Source: Neptuniibacter sp. CAU 1671
GTDB taxonomy: Bacteria > Pseudomonadota > Gammaproteobacteria > Pseudomonadales > Balneatricaceae
Direction of reading: 5' to 3'
DNA length: 64,000 bases
NCBI RefSeq assembly: GCF_029222905.1
Contig: NZ_JARHUE010000001.1
Span: forward strand, 1-64,000
The position numbers and the translations under genes were made by a program. Below are positions 24,670-33,109 of the stretch, piece after piece (within the stretch, counting starts at the first letter, position 1; the number at the start of each line of letters is the position of its first letter). The notes below the pieces were generated by a model. That model was not told where the DNA came from and did no database searches. It saw only the letters and a list, made by a program, of their open reading frames with translations.

Positions 24670-26118
24670 ATGTTGAAGCTGTTCAAGCCAGTGTTTTATG
24701 TCTGCGGCCTGCTGTCCCTTATGATGGCCGCAATGCTGTTATTGCCAACCACCCTTGGCTGGTTTCATCAGGACAGTGAGACCCATGCGTTTCTGGTATC
24801 TGCCGGCATCTCATTTATCGCCGGTGTTTTTCTGATTGCCGCGTTTCGACCCCGTAAATTCTCGCTCGGACCAAGACAGCTATATCTTCTCACCTGTTGC
24901 AGTTGGGCCCTGCTTTCGGTGATTGGTGCCTTGCCGCTGATCTTTGGACATGACCATATCCGCTTTACCGATGCTGTGTTTGAATCGGTCTCCGGTATCA
25001 CAACGACCGGTTCAACCATTTTGACAGGGCTTGAATATATGCCTCACAGCCTATTGCTGTGGCGTGCTCTGTTGCAGTGGATCGGCGGTCTGGGAGTGAT
25101 TGGGATGGCCGTCTCGATCCTGCCGTTCCTCCACGTGGGCGGTATGCGGCTGTTCCAGACGGAATCCTCTGACTGGTCTGATAAATCGTTGCCGCGTCTG
25201 GCAGATCTGGCCCGCTCGCTGTTTCTGGTTTACATGCTGATTACCACGGGCTGTATCCTGGGATACTGGATAAATGGTATGAATCTGTTTGATGCCATCA
25301 GTCATGCGTTGACCACCGTATCTACCGGCGGATTTGCTACAGATGATCGCTCGATGGGGCGTTTTGGCCCGGCGATTCTCTGGGTTTCAGTGCTGTTTAT
25401 GCTGCTGGGTGCGCTGCCGTTTGTGATGTTTATCCGGCTGCTAACCCAGCCCTCGCTCAAAGTTTTTCTTGATCAGCAGGTTAGGGGATTTCTCCTGATT
25501 GTGGCAGTGCTGACTCTGATTATGACGCTGTACCTTATCGGTCAGGATATTTATGGTCCGTTTGAAGCGCTGACGCAGGCGGCTTTTAATATTGTTTCTG
25601 TTATCACTACCACCGGATTCGCGTCCACGGACTACACCCTCTGGGGTGGTTTCAGTCTGGCGTTTTTCTTCTTTGTTACCTTTATTGGCGGCTGCTCCGG
25701 CTCTACCAGTGGTGGCATGAAGGTGTTTCGATTTCAGCTGTCGTTTATGTTTCTGATCCGTCAGATCAAACTTCTGGTGCACCCACGCGGCATATTTTCG
25801 ATCCGCTATAACGGCAAGGAAGTTGAAGATGACATTATTTTTTCCGCGGTGGCATTCAGCTTTCTGTTTTTTATGGTGCTGGTTTTCACCACCATGGTGC
25901 TGGCCCTGACCGGTCTGGATTTTGTCACCAGCATTACCGGTGCCGCCACAGCCCTGACCAATGTAGGGCCGGGTCTGGGCGATATTATCGGCCCGGCCGG
26001 TAACTTTGCCCCCTTATCGGATACCGCCAAATGGGTGTTGAGTTTTGCAATGTTGCTGGGCCGTCTTGAACTGCTAAGCATCATGGTGCTGTTCTCAGGT
26101 GTGTTCTGGCGCGGCTGA
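24670..26118 (+). CDS. trkH: Trk-type potassium uptake protein TrkH
   Basis: A 482-residue inner membrane K+ translocating subunit of the Trk system, working with cytoplasmic TrkA (not in this window). It shows about ten membrane helices and the four selectivity-filter-like segments, e.g. SGITTTGSTIL (about 105), TVSTGGFAT (about 218), VITTTGFAST (about 312) and TALTNVGPG (about 430). The C-terminal FSGVFWRG is typical. Next to the osmolyte transporter, it fits osmoadaptation, though co-regulation is not shown. Confidence 0.93.
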   Translation: MLKLFKPVFYVCGLLSLMMAAMLLLPTTLGWFHQDSETHAFLVSAGISFIAGVFLIAAFRPRKFSLGPRQLYLLTCCSWALLSVIGALPLIFGHDHIRFTDAVFESVSGITTTGSTILTGLEYMPHSLLLWRALLQWIGGLGVIGMAVSILPFLHVGGMRLFQTESSDWSDKSLPRLADLARSLFLVYMLITTGCILGYWINGMNLFDAISHALTTVSTGGFATDDRSMGRFGPAILWVSVLFMLLGALPFVMFIRLLTQPSLKVFLDQQVRGFLLIVAVLTLIMTLYLIGQDIYGPFEALTQAAFNIVSVITTTGFASTDYTLWGGFSLAFFFFVTFIGGCSGSTSGGMKVFRFQLSFMFLIRQIKLLVHPRGIFSIRYNGKEVEDDIIFSAVAFSFLFFMVLVFTTMVLALTGLDFVTSITGAATALTNVGPGLGDIIGPAGNFAPLSDTAKWVLSFAMLLGRLELLSIMVLFSGVFWRG

Positions 26119-26272
26119 TAGCTTTTAGCTACCACTGCCATATAGATTATCTATTTCTCTATCTGCATTTCATAACCAAAGCTTTTTACAGGCACTTAAA
26201 CTGTGCAGGTTTTGCTGTACCCGGTGCCTGACAGAGCTTGACGTCTCGATAACAATAATCAGGAGCAGAGTC

Positions 26273-26689
26273 ATGGATTTGAAAGGCAGTAAAACAGAGC
26301 AACACCTGAAGGATGCATTTGCAGGTGAATCACAGGCTAACCGTCGTTATCTCTACTTTGCCAACAAAGCAGATGTAGAGGGCTATCCCGATATTGCAGC
26401 ACTTTTCCGTTCTACCGCTGAAGGTGAAACCGGCCATGCGCATGGTCATCTTGAGTACCTTGAGCAATGTGGCGATCCAGCCACAGGTCTCCCTTTTGGA
26501 CCAACCGGGGATAACCTGAAATCAGCTGTGGCCGGTGAAACCCACGAATACACTGATATGTATCCGGGCATGGCCAAGGATGCACGTGATGAAGGGTTTG
26601 ACGAGATTGCTGACTGGTTTGAAACCCTGGCCAAGGCAGAACGCTCACACGCCAACCGTTACCAGAGAGCGCTTACCGAAATGGAATGA
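26273..26689 (+). CDS. Rubrerythrin-like diiron protein
   Basis: A 138-residue four-helix-bundle diiron protein of the rubrerythrin group, lacking the C-terminal rubredoxin domain found in full-length rubrerythrin (about 190 residues). Likely iron ligands sit in [12 protein letters not shown] (about residue 17), [11 protein letters not shown] (about 50), [14 protein letters not shown] (about 90) and [10 protein letters not shown] (about 124). Such proteins reduce peroxide or serve as ferritin-like redox proteins. It heads a cluster with an iron-sulfur protein and DUF3501, 59 bases apart, suggesting a shared electron-transfer role. Confidence 0.92.
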   Translation: MDLKGSKTEQHLKDAFAGESQANRRYLYFANKADVEGYPDIAALFRSTAEGETGHAHGHLEYLEQCGDPATGLPFGPTGDNLKSAVAGETHEYTDMYPGMAKDARDEGFDEIADWFETLAKAERSHANRYQRALTEME

Positions 26690-26748
26690 TTGTTTGGCTC
26701 AGCCCACACGGCTGAGCCAGAGTGTCCATAGCAGAACAGGAGGCCCTT

Positions 26749-28080
26749 ATGGCGTCTGGAGAAGGCAATCTGGAAGCGCCAACCCGACATCCGATCGATT
26801 GGCAGAACGAAGAATATTATGACGAAGCCAGTTTGTTCGGTGAACTTGAGCGCGTCTTCGATCTGTGCCACGGCTGCCGACGTTGTGTCAGCCTGTGTGA
26901 ATCCTTTCCGACCCTGTTTGATCTGGTGGATGAATCCGACACCTTTGAAGTGGACGGCGTGGCAAAAGAGGACTACTGGAAAGTGGTGGATCACTGCTAC
27001 CTTTGTGACCTCTGCTACATGACCAAGTGCCCGTATACACCACCTCATCCATGGAATATCGACTTTCCACACTTAATGCTGCGGGCGAAAGCCGTCAAAT
27101 TTGAACAGGGCAGGGTTAAGACCCGGGATAAAATACTCACCAGTACTGATGCAGTGGGCAAACTGGCAACCATTCCGCTGGTGAATCTTGCTGTGAATGC
27201 AGTGAACGCAGCAAAACCAACCCGTAAACTGCTTGAGTCGGTTTTGGAAGTAGATGCGGATGCTGCACTGCCGACCTATCAAACGCCAACCGCCAGAAAA
27301 CGATTACAAGCATCTGAAGAGTACCTGGCAACGGTCACTGCTGTCGGCGGTACCACAGGGCGGGTGGTACTGTTCACCACCTGCTACGGCAATTACAACG
27401 AACCGACACTGGTGGAAGATTTGGCTGCTGTGTTGCGACATAACGATATTGAAGTCACGCTGGCGGTGCGTGAACAGTGCTGTGGCATGCCCAAGCTAGA
27501 GCTGGGAGACCTAAAGGCAGTACAGGCAGCTAAAGAGAACAATATTGCCACGCTCCATCGGTATGTCTCAGATGGCTGGGATATCATCAGCCCGGTACCT
27601 TCATGCAACCTGATGTTCAAACAGGAACTGCCGCTGATGTTCCCGGATGATGAACAGGTCAGGGCAGTGGCTACCGCTGTTTTTGATCCGTTTGAATATC
27701 TGGTCCTGCGTCACAAACAGGGCGCTTTCAAAACCGATTTTAAAAACACACTGGGTAAAGTGGCCTATCAGGCGGCCTGCCATCAGCGGGTGCAGAATAT
27801 CGGCCGCAAAACCCAGGAAATTCTCAGCCTGATACCGGAGACAGAGGTCCAGACCATAGAGCGATGCTCCGGTCATGACGGCACCTATGCGGTCAAAAAA
27901 GAGACCCACGCCAGTGCGATGAAGATCGTTAAACCCGTGGCTAATCAGGTGAAACGGATTGGACCTGATTACCACGGCAGCGATTGCCCAATGGCTGGCC
28001 ACCATATCGCCAATGCTCTCGGCGGTGAGCAGTCGACTTCGCATCCTGTTTCTTTGCTGAGACGGGCTTATGGTATTTAG
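26749..28080 (+). CDS. CCG-domain iron-sulfur oxidoreductase (GlpC/heterodisulfide reductase-like)
   Basis: A 443-residue protein with two [4Fe-4S] motifs near the N-terminus (CHGCRRCVSLC, about 44; CYLCDLCYMTKCP, about 84) and two CCG-type cysteine-rich domains behind (TTCYGNYNEPT and EQCCGMPKLE; then ACHQRVQNIG and ERCSGHDGTY). This is the layout of GlpC, glycolate-oxidase GlcF and heterodisulfide reductase subunits, which pass electrons to quinones or other carriers. The ATG at 26749 follows CAGGAGG at good spacing and is preferred over GTG at 26722. It lies between the rubrerythrin and DUF3501 genes. Confidence 0.85.
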   Translation: MASGEGNLEAPTRHPIDWQNEEYYDEASLFGELERVFDLCHGCRRCVSLCESFPTLFDLVDESDTFEVDGVAKEDYWKVVDHCYLCDLCYMTKCPYTPPHPWNIDFPHLMLRAKAVKFEQGRVKTRDKILTSTDAVGKLATIPLVNLAVNAVNAAKPTRKLLESVLEVDADAALPTYQTPTARKRLQASEEYLATVTAVGGTTGRVVLFTTCYGNYNEPTLVEDLAAVLRHNDIEVTLAVREQCCGMPKLELGDLKAVQAAKENNIATLHRYVSDGWDIISPVPSCNLMFKQELPLMFPDDEQVRAVATAVFDPFEYLVLRHKQGAFKTDFKNTLGKVAYQAACHQRVQNIGRKTQEILSLIPETEVQTIERCSGHDGTYAVKKETHASAMKIVKPVANQVKRIGPDYHGSDCPMAGHHIANALGGEQSTSHPVSLLRRAYGI

Positions 28081-28092
28081 AGGAGCAGAAAG

Positions 28093-28677
28093 ATGCTGAC
28101 ACGTGCAGATCTATACAGCCTTGAAGAGTACGCGCAGATTCGTCCAGAGTTCCGGCGCAAAGTCATTGCGCATAAAGCCAACCGTCGTTTACCACTGGGT
28201 GAGCATGCTGCCCTGTATTTTGAGTCGGCGTTAACCATGCAGTATCAGGTGCAGGAGATGCTGCGCATAGAACGCATCTTTGAACAGGCGGGTATTCAGG
28301 AAGAGCTGGATGTTTATAACCCTCTGATTCCGGACGGTAACAACTGGAAAGCGACGTTTATGCTGGAGTTTCCGGATGAACATGAGCGACGCATAGCGCT
28401 GCGGCGTTTAGTGGGGATAGAGCAAAAACTGTTTTTACAGATTGCCGATACGGCCCCTGTTTACCCCATCTACAACGAAGATCTGGACCGCTCTACGGAG
28501 GATAAAACCGCCGCAGTTCACTTTATGCGGTTTGAACTTAGTCCAGTACAGATTATGGCGTTGCAGAACGGGGCCGAACTGCGTGCTGTGATCGATCATC
28601 CGGCATATCAGGTGGATCTGAAAGTGCCGGATCCAGTCCGGCAGGCGCTCTTGGCTGACCTGCAGCCGGTGAACTGA
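28093..28677 (+). CDS. DUF3501 protein
   Basis: A 194-residue soluble protein of DUF3501, function unknown. LYSLEEYAQIRPEFRRKVI at the N-terminus and FESALTMQYQVQEMLRIERIF follow the family pattern. It starts 12 bases after the CCG iron-sulfur gene, behind GAGGAGCAGAAAG, and is the last gene of the rubrerythrin cluster. DUF3501 is repeatedly found beside this type of iron-sulfur protein and rubrerythrin, so a joint complex is likely but unproven. Confidence 0.85.
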   Translation: MLTRADLYSLEEYAQIRPEFRRKVIAHKANRRLPLGEHAALYFESALTMQYQVQEMLRIERIFEQAGIQEELDVYNPLIPDGNNWKATFMLEFPDEHERRIALRRLVGIEQKLFLQIADTAPVYPIYNEDLDRSTEDKTAAVHFMRFELSPVQIMALQNGAELRAVIDHPAYQVDLKVPDPVRQALLADLQPVN

Positions 28678-28685
28678 AACCAACA

Positions 28686-28712
28686 AAAAAGCCGCATTAA
28701 ATGCGGCTTTTT
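28686..28712. terminator. Bidirectional terminator between DUF3501 and ompW genes
   Basis: AAAAAGCCGCAT / ATGCGGCTTTTT with a TAA loop: a 12-base perfect stem flanked by A and T tracts, serving both convergent genes. Confidence 0.9.
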
Positions 28713-28730
28713 AAGGTATTTAACTCTGGA

Positions 28731-29354
28731 TCAGAATTTGTAACCAACAGAGATCATGTAAACGGTCGGGTCGATTTCAACTTTACCGATTTTAGTGCCA
28801 TCCAGTTTTACATCGGTTTCCATATCCACTTTCCAGACAGCGGCGTTCAGCAACCAGTTATCATTCAGCGCAACATCGATACCAGCCTGAACAGCAACTC
28901 CAATAGAGTCCTCGAGTTTCAGCTTGCTACCTGCCAGTGCACCGGTGGCTTCCTCAGAAAAGAAAGTGGTGTAGTTGATGCCTGCGCCCACATATGGCTG
29001 AACTTTAGAGCCAGAACCCATTGGGAACCACTGCACAGACAGGGTTGGTGGCAGGTGTTTGGTTTTACCAATCTGACCCAGTACGCCAGAGTTAATCTCG
29101 TGGTTAAACGGTGTAGATGCCAGCAACTCGATGCCCACTGTATCGGTCAACATATAGGTGCCGGTGATACCAATAGAGGTATCATTGCTCACATCCAGAT
29201 CCAGTGCGCCACCTAGTACTTTGTCAGACGTAGATGTATTCGCATTTGCAGCACCCACACGTACGACAATATCGCCTGCTTCATAAGCCATTGCAGGTGC
29301 AGCCGCAACCAGTGCAGAACCCATTACAACCGCTGTCAGTAATTTTTTACTCAT
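28731..29354 (-). CDS. ompW: OmpW-family outer membrane protein
   Basis: A 207-residue eight-stranded beta-barrel. Signal peptide about 1-23 (LLTAVVMGSALVAAAPAMA), family block DIVVRVGAANANTSTS after cleavage, and the C-terminal aromatic end VGYKF expected of outer membrane proteins. OmpW is a small hydrophobic-ligand or cation channel whose expression responds to oxygen and stress; in Escherichia coli and Pseudomonas its control by FNR/Anr is known. Two FNR-like boxes upstream fit that. Confidence 0.92.
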   Translation of the reverse strand: MSKKLLTAVVMGSALVAAAPAMAYEAGDIVVRVGAANANTSTSDKVLGGALDLDVSNDTSIGITGTYMLTDTVGIELLASTPFNHEINSGVLGQIGKTKHLPPTLSVQWFPMGSGSKVQPYVGAGINYTTFFSEEATGALAGSKLKLEDSIGVAVQAGIDVALNDNWLLNAAVWKVDMETDVKLDGTKIGKVEIDPTVYMISVGYKF

Positions 29355-29424
29355 AAAACGCTCCCCAACTCAGAACAACACTCAATAGATGGCGCCATTA
29401 AACGGCAAAGTGCGCTGGCGGGAA

Positions 29425-29438
29425 TTGATCTGGCGCAA
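29425..29438 (-). promoter_or_regulatory. FNR/Anr-like box, ompW-proximal
   Basis: TTGATCTGGCGCAA resembles the FNR/Anr consensus TTGATnnnnATCAA, with two changes in the right half. The centre is about 77 bases before the ompW start codon. It is nearly identical to a second box 51 bases further upstream. Confidence 0.5.
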
Positions 29439-29475
29439 TTTTGCGCCGCGAAAAACGGCTTGTTGCTGTTGTTTA

Positions 29476-29489
29476 TTGATCTGGCTCAA
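29476..29489 (-). promoter_or_regulatory. FNR/Anr-like box, ompW-distal
   Basis: TTGATCTGGCTCAA has the intact TTGA-N6-TCAA core of an FNR/Anr site and differs from the full consensus at one position (C for A). The centre is about 128 bases before the ompW start. The 51-base spacing to the first box is about five helical turns, which puts both on one face of the DNA. Confidence 0.6.
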
Positions 29490-29555
29490 TAGGTGATGCG
29501 CTGCACAGAGAAATCAAAGGGAACTTTTCAGCGGCATGCGGTAGAGATAAATAAA

Positions 29556-29577
29556 AAAGGACGCAGATGCGTCCTTT
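29556..29577 (-). terminator. Terminator after the ART-like gene
   Basis: AAAGGACGCA / TGCGTCCTTT with a very short loop, followed on the minus strand by T residues (TTTTTTAT). It lies 54 bases past the stop of the ART-like gene. Confidence 0.8.
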
Positions 29578-29631
29578 AATAAAGATCTGGCGTGGAGATG
29601 CACTCTCTTAAAGTCAGATGTATCTGTTGGT

Positions 29632-30195
29632 TTATTCAGTGATCAGATGCAGATATTCGGCATCAATATTCTGGTCGATATAAGCCATACCCAGTTTGTT
29701 CAGGTAGTCCATACGATCTGCTTTCATAAGATCGATATCAGGTGCTTCATGGCCATTTGACTGGTAAACAGACGCCAGAAAGGCCATAAAGTCTTCACCT
29801 TCGCTTAGCAGCAACAGACTGGCGGCACCCACGTCGGGTTTAACCCGTGTGTTGAGTTGCTCTGGCAATTCAACTGCAAAAACAACCGGCATTTCGTTGC
29901 CTTCAATGCGCACGCTGCGGTTACGGACAGTTTGTTGCGCCCAGTAATAAGCCAGTTCTTTGCTTTGTGTGAGAAATACAGGTTCGGTCGTTTCGGTATA
30001 GCTGTTACCAATGGTAGCCATGGTTTTTTTTGCGGCAGCTTTTAGCGCCTTGTCCCCGGAACGTACCAGACCCTGCGTCTTGATTGAGTCAACCAGTGCA
30101 GAGGACGTGCCGTGATACCAGATATTGCTGCAGGTAAAACCCTGTGCAGTTAACAATGCATTAGCATCTTTTAGAAAGGCGGGTGTCTCAGTCAT
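29632..30195 (-). CDS. Orphan protein with ADP-ribosyltransferase-like motifs
   Basis: A 187-residue soluble protein without a known name. Residues about 25-105 show the order typical of ADP-ribosyltransferase (ART) folds: WYHGTSSALVDSIKTQGLV (HGT motif and helix), then TTEPVFLTQSKELAYYWAQ (beta strand plus the tyrosine/alanine helix), then VVFAVELP, which could supply a catalytic Glu. The rest is helical. This H-Y-E-like pattern occurs in PARP-type and toxin ARTs and in tRNA 2'-phosphotransferases. It is monocistronic, with its own terminator and no visible antitoxin. ATG at 30195 is preferred over GTG at 30207. The fold call is inference from motifs. Confidence 0.6.
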   Translation of the reverse strand: MTETPAFLKDANALLTAQGFTCSNIWYHGTSSALVDSIKTQGLVRSGDKALKAAAKKTMATIGNSYTETTEPVFLTQSKELAYYWAQQTVRNRSVRIEGNEMPVVFAVELPEQLNTRVKPDVGAASLLLLSEGEDFMAFLASVYQSNGHEAPDIDLMKADRMDYLNKLGMAYIDQNIDAEYLHLITE

Positions 30196-30302
30196 AGTTA
30201 AAATCACTTAATCAGTTACAGCGGGAAGCAGGTCTGAATTTTAGCGTAAAACAGTGACCAGGTGCTTACCGGGATGGGTTAGAGCGTGTACTTTCTATAA
30301 AA

Positions 30303-30330
30303 AAGGCGACACCTTTGCGGGCGTCGCCTT
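30303..30330 (-). terminator. Terminator of aceA
   Basis: AAGGCGAC / GTCGCCTT stem with a 12-base loop; on the minus strand it runs into TTTTTTAT, about 68 bases past the aceA stop. Confidence 0.85.
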
Positions 30331-30397
30331 GATGTTCTAACCAGATCTGTACCCTGATTACGCTAGCGCAAAGGCAGGGTACAGAACCTGTCCAAAC

Positions 30398-31993
30398 TTA
30401 GTTGAACTGGTTAGAGGTGTTTTTAGCACCACCAGCTTTCAGAGCCATCTCACCAGCGTAGTACTCTTTGTGGTCGTCGCCGATGTCGGAACCGGACATG
30501 TTCTGGTGCTTAACGCATGCGATACCCTGACGGATCTCTTTACGCTGAACGCCTTCAACGTAACCCAGCATGCCAGCATCACCGAAGTACTCTTTAGCCA
30601 GGTTGTCCACAGACAGTGCAGTAGTGTGGTAAGTAGGCAGAGTGATCAGGTGGTGGAATACGTTCGCTTCGCGAGCAGTATCAGCCTGGAAAGTACGTAC
30701 ACGAGCGTCAGCAGCTTCAGACAGTTCAGAACCGTCGTATTCAGCAGACATCAGGTTAGCACGGTCGTAAGCGGACACGTCTTTACCTTCAGCTACCCAT
30801 GCATCGTAGGTCTGCTGACGGAAGTTCAGCGTCCAGTTGAAAGATGGAGAGTTGTTGTACACCAGCTTAGCGTCTGGGTGTACTTTACGAACGTCATCCA
30901 TCATGGCTTTGATTTCGTGTACGGTTGGAACTGCAGTTTCGATCCACAGCAGGTCAGCACCGGCATTCAGAGCTTCGATACAGTCGAATACGCAACGCTC
31001 GTGGCCAGTACCCTGACGGAACTGGTACAGACCAGAAGGCAGGCGCTTAGGACGAACCAGCTTGCCGTTACGGCTGATCAGTACGTCACCTTCAGCAGTG
31101 TCTTCTGGAGAAACTTCTTCGCAATCCAGGAAGGAGTTGTAAACGTCACCCTGGTCGCCTGGTTCACGAACAACAGCGATCTCTTTAGTCAGACCAGCAC
31201 CTTCAGAGTCGGTACGTGCAACGATAACACCGTCATCAACGCCCAGTTCCAGGAAAGCGTAACGCAGTGCGCGCAGTTTAGCGTGGAAGTCAGCGTGAGG
31301 TACGGTTACTTTACCGTCCTGGTGACCACACTGTTTCTCGTCAGCAACCTGGTTTTCGATCTGCAGACAGCAAGCACCGGCTTCGATCATCTGCTTAGCC
31401 ATCAGGTAAGTCGCTTCAGCGTTACCGAAACCAGCATCGATGTCAGCTACGATTGGCACAACGTGAGTTTCGTGGTTGTCGATCTGAGCCTGGATTTCAG
31501 CTTCTTTAGCAGCATCGCCAGCTTGACGAGCAGCGTCCAGTGCACGGAACAGGCCACCCAGTTCACGCGCGTCAGCCTGACGCAGGAAGGTGTACAGTTC
31601 TTTAACCAGAGAAGCTACAGCAGTTTTTTCGTGCATAGACTGGTCTGGCAGAGGACCGAAGTCAGAACGCAGTGCAGCAACCATCCAGCCAGACAGGTAC
31701 AGGTATTTACGCTCAGTAGTACCAAAGTGTTTTTTGATAGAGATCAGCTTCTGCTGACCAACAAAACCGTGCCAGCAACCCAGGGACTGAGTGTACTTAG
31801 TTTTGTCTTTGTCAAACTCAGCCATGTCACGACGCATGATGCCGGCAGTGTACTTAGCAATGTCCAAGCCTGTCTTGAATTTGTTCTGCGCGCGCATACG
31901 TGCAGCATATTCTGGATTGATAGCGTCCCAAGCAGAACCGTAAGTCGCTTTCAGGTTTGCTACCGCATCGATATCTTGTTTGATAGTAGACAT
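30398..31993 (-). CDS. aceA: Isocitrate lyase
   Basis: Cleaves isocitrate to succinate and glyoxylate in the glyoxylate shunt, needed for growth on acetate and fatty acids. The 531-residue length matches the longer isocitrate lyase subfamily of Pseudomonas and Acinetobacter rather than the 434-residue E. coli form. The catalytic loop reads DEKQCGHQDGKV (about residues 213-224; KxCGH signature). Other family blocks are GCWHGFVGQQK (about 72) and PSFNWTLNF (about 390). Strong codon bias suggests high expression. A divergent LysR regulator lies 165 bases away with a palindrome between. Malate synthase is not in the window. Confidence 0.95.
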   Translation of the reverse strand: MSTIKQDIDAVANLKATYGSAWDAINPEYAARMRAQNKFKTGLDIAKYTAGIMRRDMAEFDKDKTKYTQSLGCWHGFVGQQKLISIKKHFGTTERKYLYLSGWMVAALRSDFGPLPDQSMHEKTAVASLVKELYTFLRQADARELGGLFRALDAARQAGDAAKEAEIQAQIDNHETHVVPIVADIDAGFGNAEATYLMAKQMIEAGACCLQIENQVADEKQCGHQDGKVTVPHADFHAKLRALRYAFLELGVDDGVIVARTDSEGAGLTKEIAVVREPGDQGDVYNSFLDCEEVSPEDTAEGDVLISRNGKLVRPKRLPSGLYQFRQGTGHERCVFDCIEALNAGADLLWIETAVPTVHEIKAMMDDVRKVHPDAKLVYNNSPSFNWTLNFRQQTYDAWVAEGKDVSAYDRANLMSAEYDGSELSEAADARVRTFQADTAREANVFHHLITLPTYHTTALSVDNLAKEYFGDAGMLGYVEGVQRKEIRQGIACVKHQNMSGSDIGDDHKEYYAGEMALKAGGAKNTSNQFN

Positions 31994-32040
31994 GGGAAAT
32001 CCCTTGGTTAATGGCTACAACAGCGCAGCCTGTTGAATTA

Positions 32041-32054
32041 AATCGATGTCGATT
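32041..32054. promoter_or_regulatory. Small palindrome in the aceA-lysR promoter region
   Basis: AATCGA-TG-TCGATT lies 48 bases before the aceA start codon. It could be an operator for a carbon-source regulator. Arms are only six bases, so confidence is low. Confidence 0.35.
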
Positions 32055-32077
32055 CTAGTGTGGTATGTGGCATAATT

Positions 32078-32098
32078 GAAATAAATGATGTTTATTTC
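32078..32098. promoter_or_regulatory. LysR-type operator candidate between aceA and lysR
   Basis: GAAATAAA and TTTATTTC (8-base perfect arms, 5-base spacer) lie about 85 bases before aceA and 60 before the lysR gene. It contains T-N11-A spaced bases as in LysR boxes and is placed to control both divergent genes. Confidence 0.5.
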
Positions 32099-32158
32099 TA
32101 ATATTCACAAAACAAATATGCAGGCTAAGCTGCTACTTTTCATCAGAATCCACACGTT

Positions 32159-33109
32159 ATGCTGTTAGATAAAATCGATCTGAACCTTCTGGTGTATCTG
32201 GATGTATTGCTGCGGGAGCGTAATGTGACCCGTTCAGCAAGTATACTCGGTATCAGTCAGCCCGCAATGAGCAACGGTTTGCGGCGTTTAAGGGAGATGT
32301 TTGGTGATCCGCTGCTAGTGCGAACAGCAGAGGGCATGACTCCTACCGAGCGGGCGCTTGCACTGCAGCCAATGCTGCGTCAGGTACTGGCCAGTGTTGA
32401 GCAGGTAGTAGAGCCCAACGGTGAATTTGACGCCACCTCCAGCGACCGTGTGTTCAGGATCATGACCAGTGATTATGGTGAGGCGACCCTGATGCCGCAG
32501 TTACTGAAGCGGCTGCGCAAAGAGGCACCTAATGTCGTACTGGATATCCTGACGCCCAGTGATATGAGCTTTAAAGAGGTGGAGCAGGGGCTTGTGGATC
32601 TGGTTATCAACCGTTTTGACACCATGCCTCAGTCGTTTCACCAGCGAACACTCTGGAAAGACAGCTTTTCCTGCGTATTCAGTGTCGATAACCCCATCTC
32701 ACTGGATTTCCGTCTTGAATCCTACCTGTCAGCCGGTCATGTCTGGGTCAGTAAAACCGGTATGGGCGCAGGCATGGGCCTGACACCCAAGGATACTAAA
32801 CGGCTCGGCTGGGTGGATGAGGCGCTGGAGCGGGTGGGGCATAAGCGCCATATCATTGTGTTTACCCGCCACTACCAGTCAGCCGCGCTTCTGGCTCAAC
32901 AGAAGGGGCTGGTGGCAACCATTCCCAGTAAAGCCGCCATGGCGCACTCAAATAATCCGCGTCTGGTGATTAAAAAACCACCGTTTGAGGTGCCTGAGTT
33001 TGAGTTCAAGATGGCCTGGAGTCCGCTGTTGCAGCATAACTCTGCCCATCGCTGGCTGCGTCGACTGATTCTGGACATTGCCCAGAACAGCAGTGCCTCT
33101 ACTCGTTAA
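32159..33109 (+). CDS. LysR-family regulator divergent from aceA
   Basis: A 316-residue LysR-type regulator. The DNA-binding helix region is LLVYLDVLLRERNVTRSASI through ISQPAMSNGLRRLREMFGDP (about residues 9-52), closest to the NodD/LeuO-like group by its SQPAMSN recognition helix and FGDPLLVR turn. The effector domain follows (about 90-305). Its position suggests control of aceA, perhaps with an acetate- or acyl-derived effector; that link is inferred from position. The 3' end overlaps the convergent roxA by 11 bases within a perfect hairpin. Confidence 0.88.
   Translation: MLLDKIDLNLLVYLDVLLRERNVTRSASILGISQPAMSNGLRRLREMFGDPLLVRTAEGMTPTERALALQPMLRQVLASVEQVVEPNGEFDATSSDRVFRIMTSDYGEATLMPQLLKRLRKEAPNVVLDILTPSDMSFKEVEQGLVDLVINRFDTMPQSFHQRTLWKDSFSCVFSVDNPISLDFRLESYLSAGHVWVSKTGMGAGMGLTPKDTKRLGWVDEALERVGHKRHIIVFTRHYQSAALLAQQKGLVATIPSKAAMAHSNNPRLVIKKPPFEVPEFEFKMAWSPLLQHNSAHRWLRRLILDIAQNSSASTR

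Noticed and set aside
26189-26230. CAGGCAC...GTGCCTG inverted repeat between trkH and rubrerythrin as a terminator
   Set aside because: A 28-base loop and no T tract make it unconvincing.
30470-32011. 513-codon open frame on the plus strand opposite aceA
   Set aside because: It is the mirror of a highly biased, highly expressed gene; its translation is rich in Ser, Val and Thr with no recognisable domain, and isocitrate lyase on the other strand is certain.
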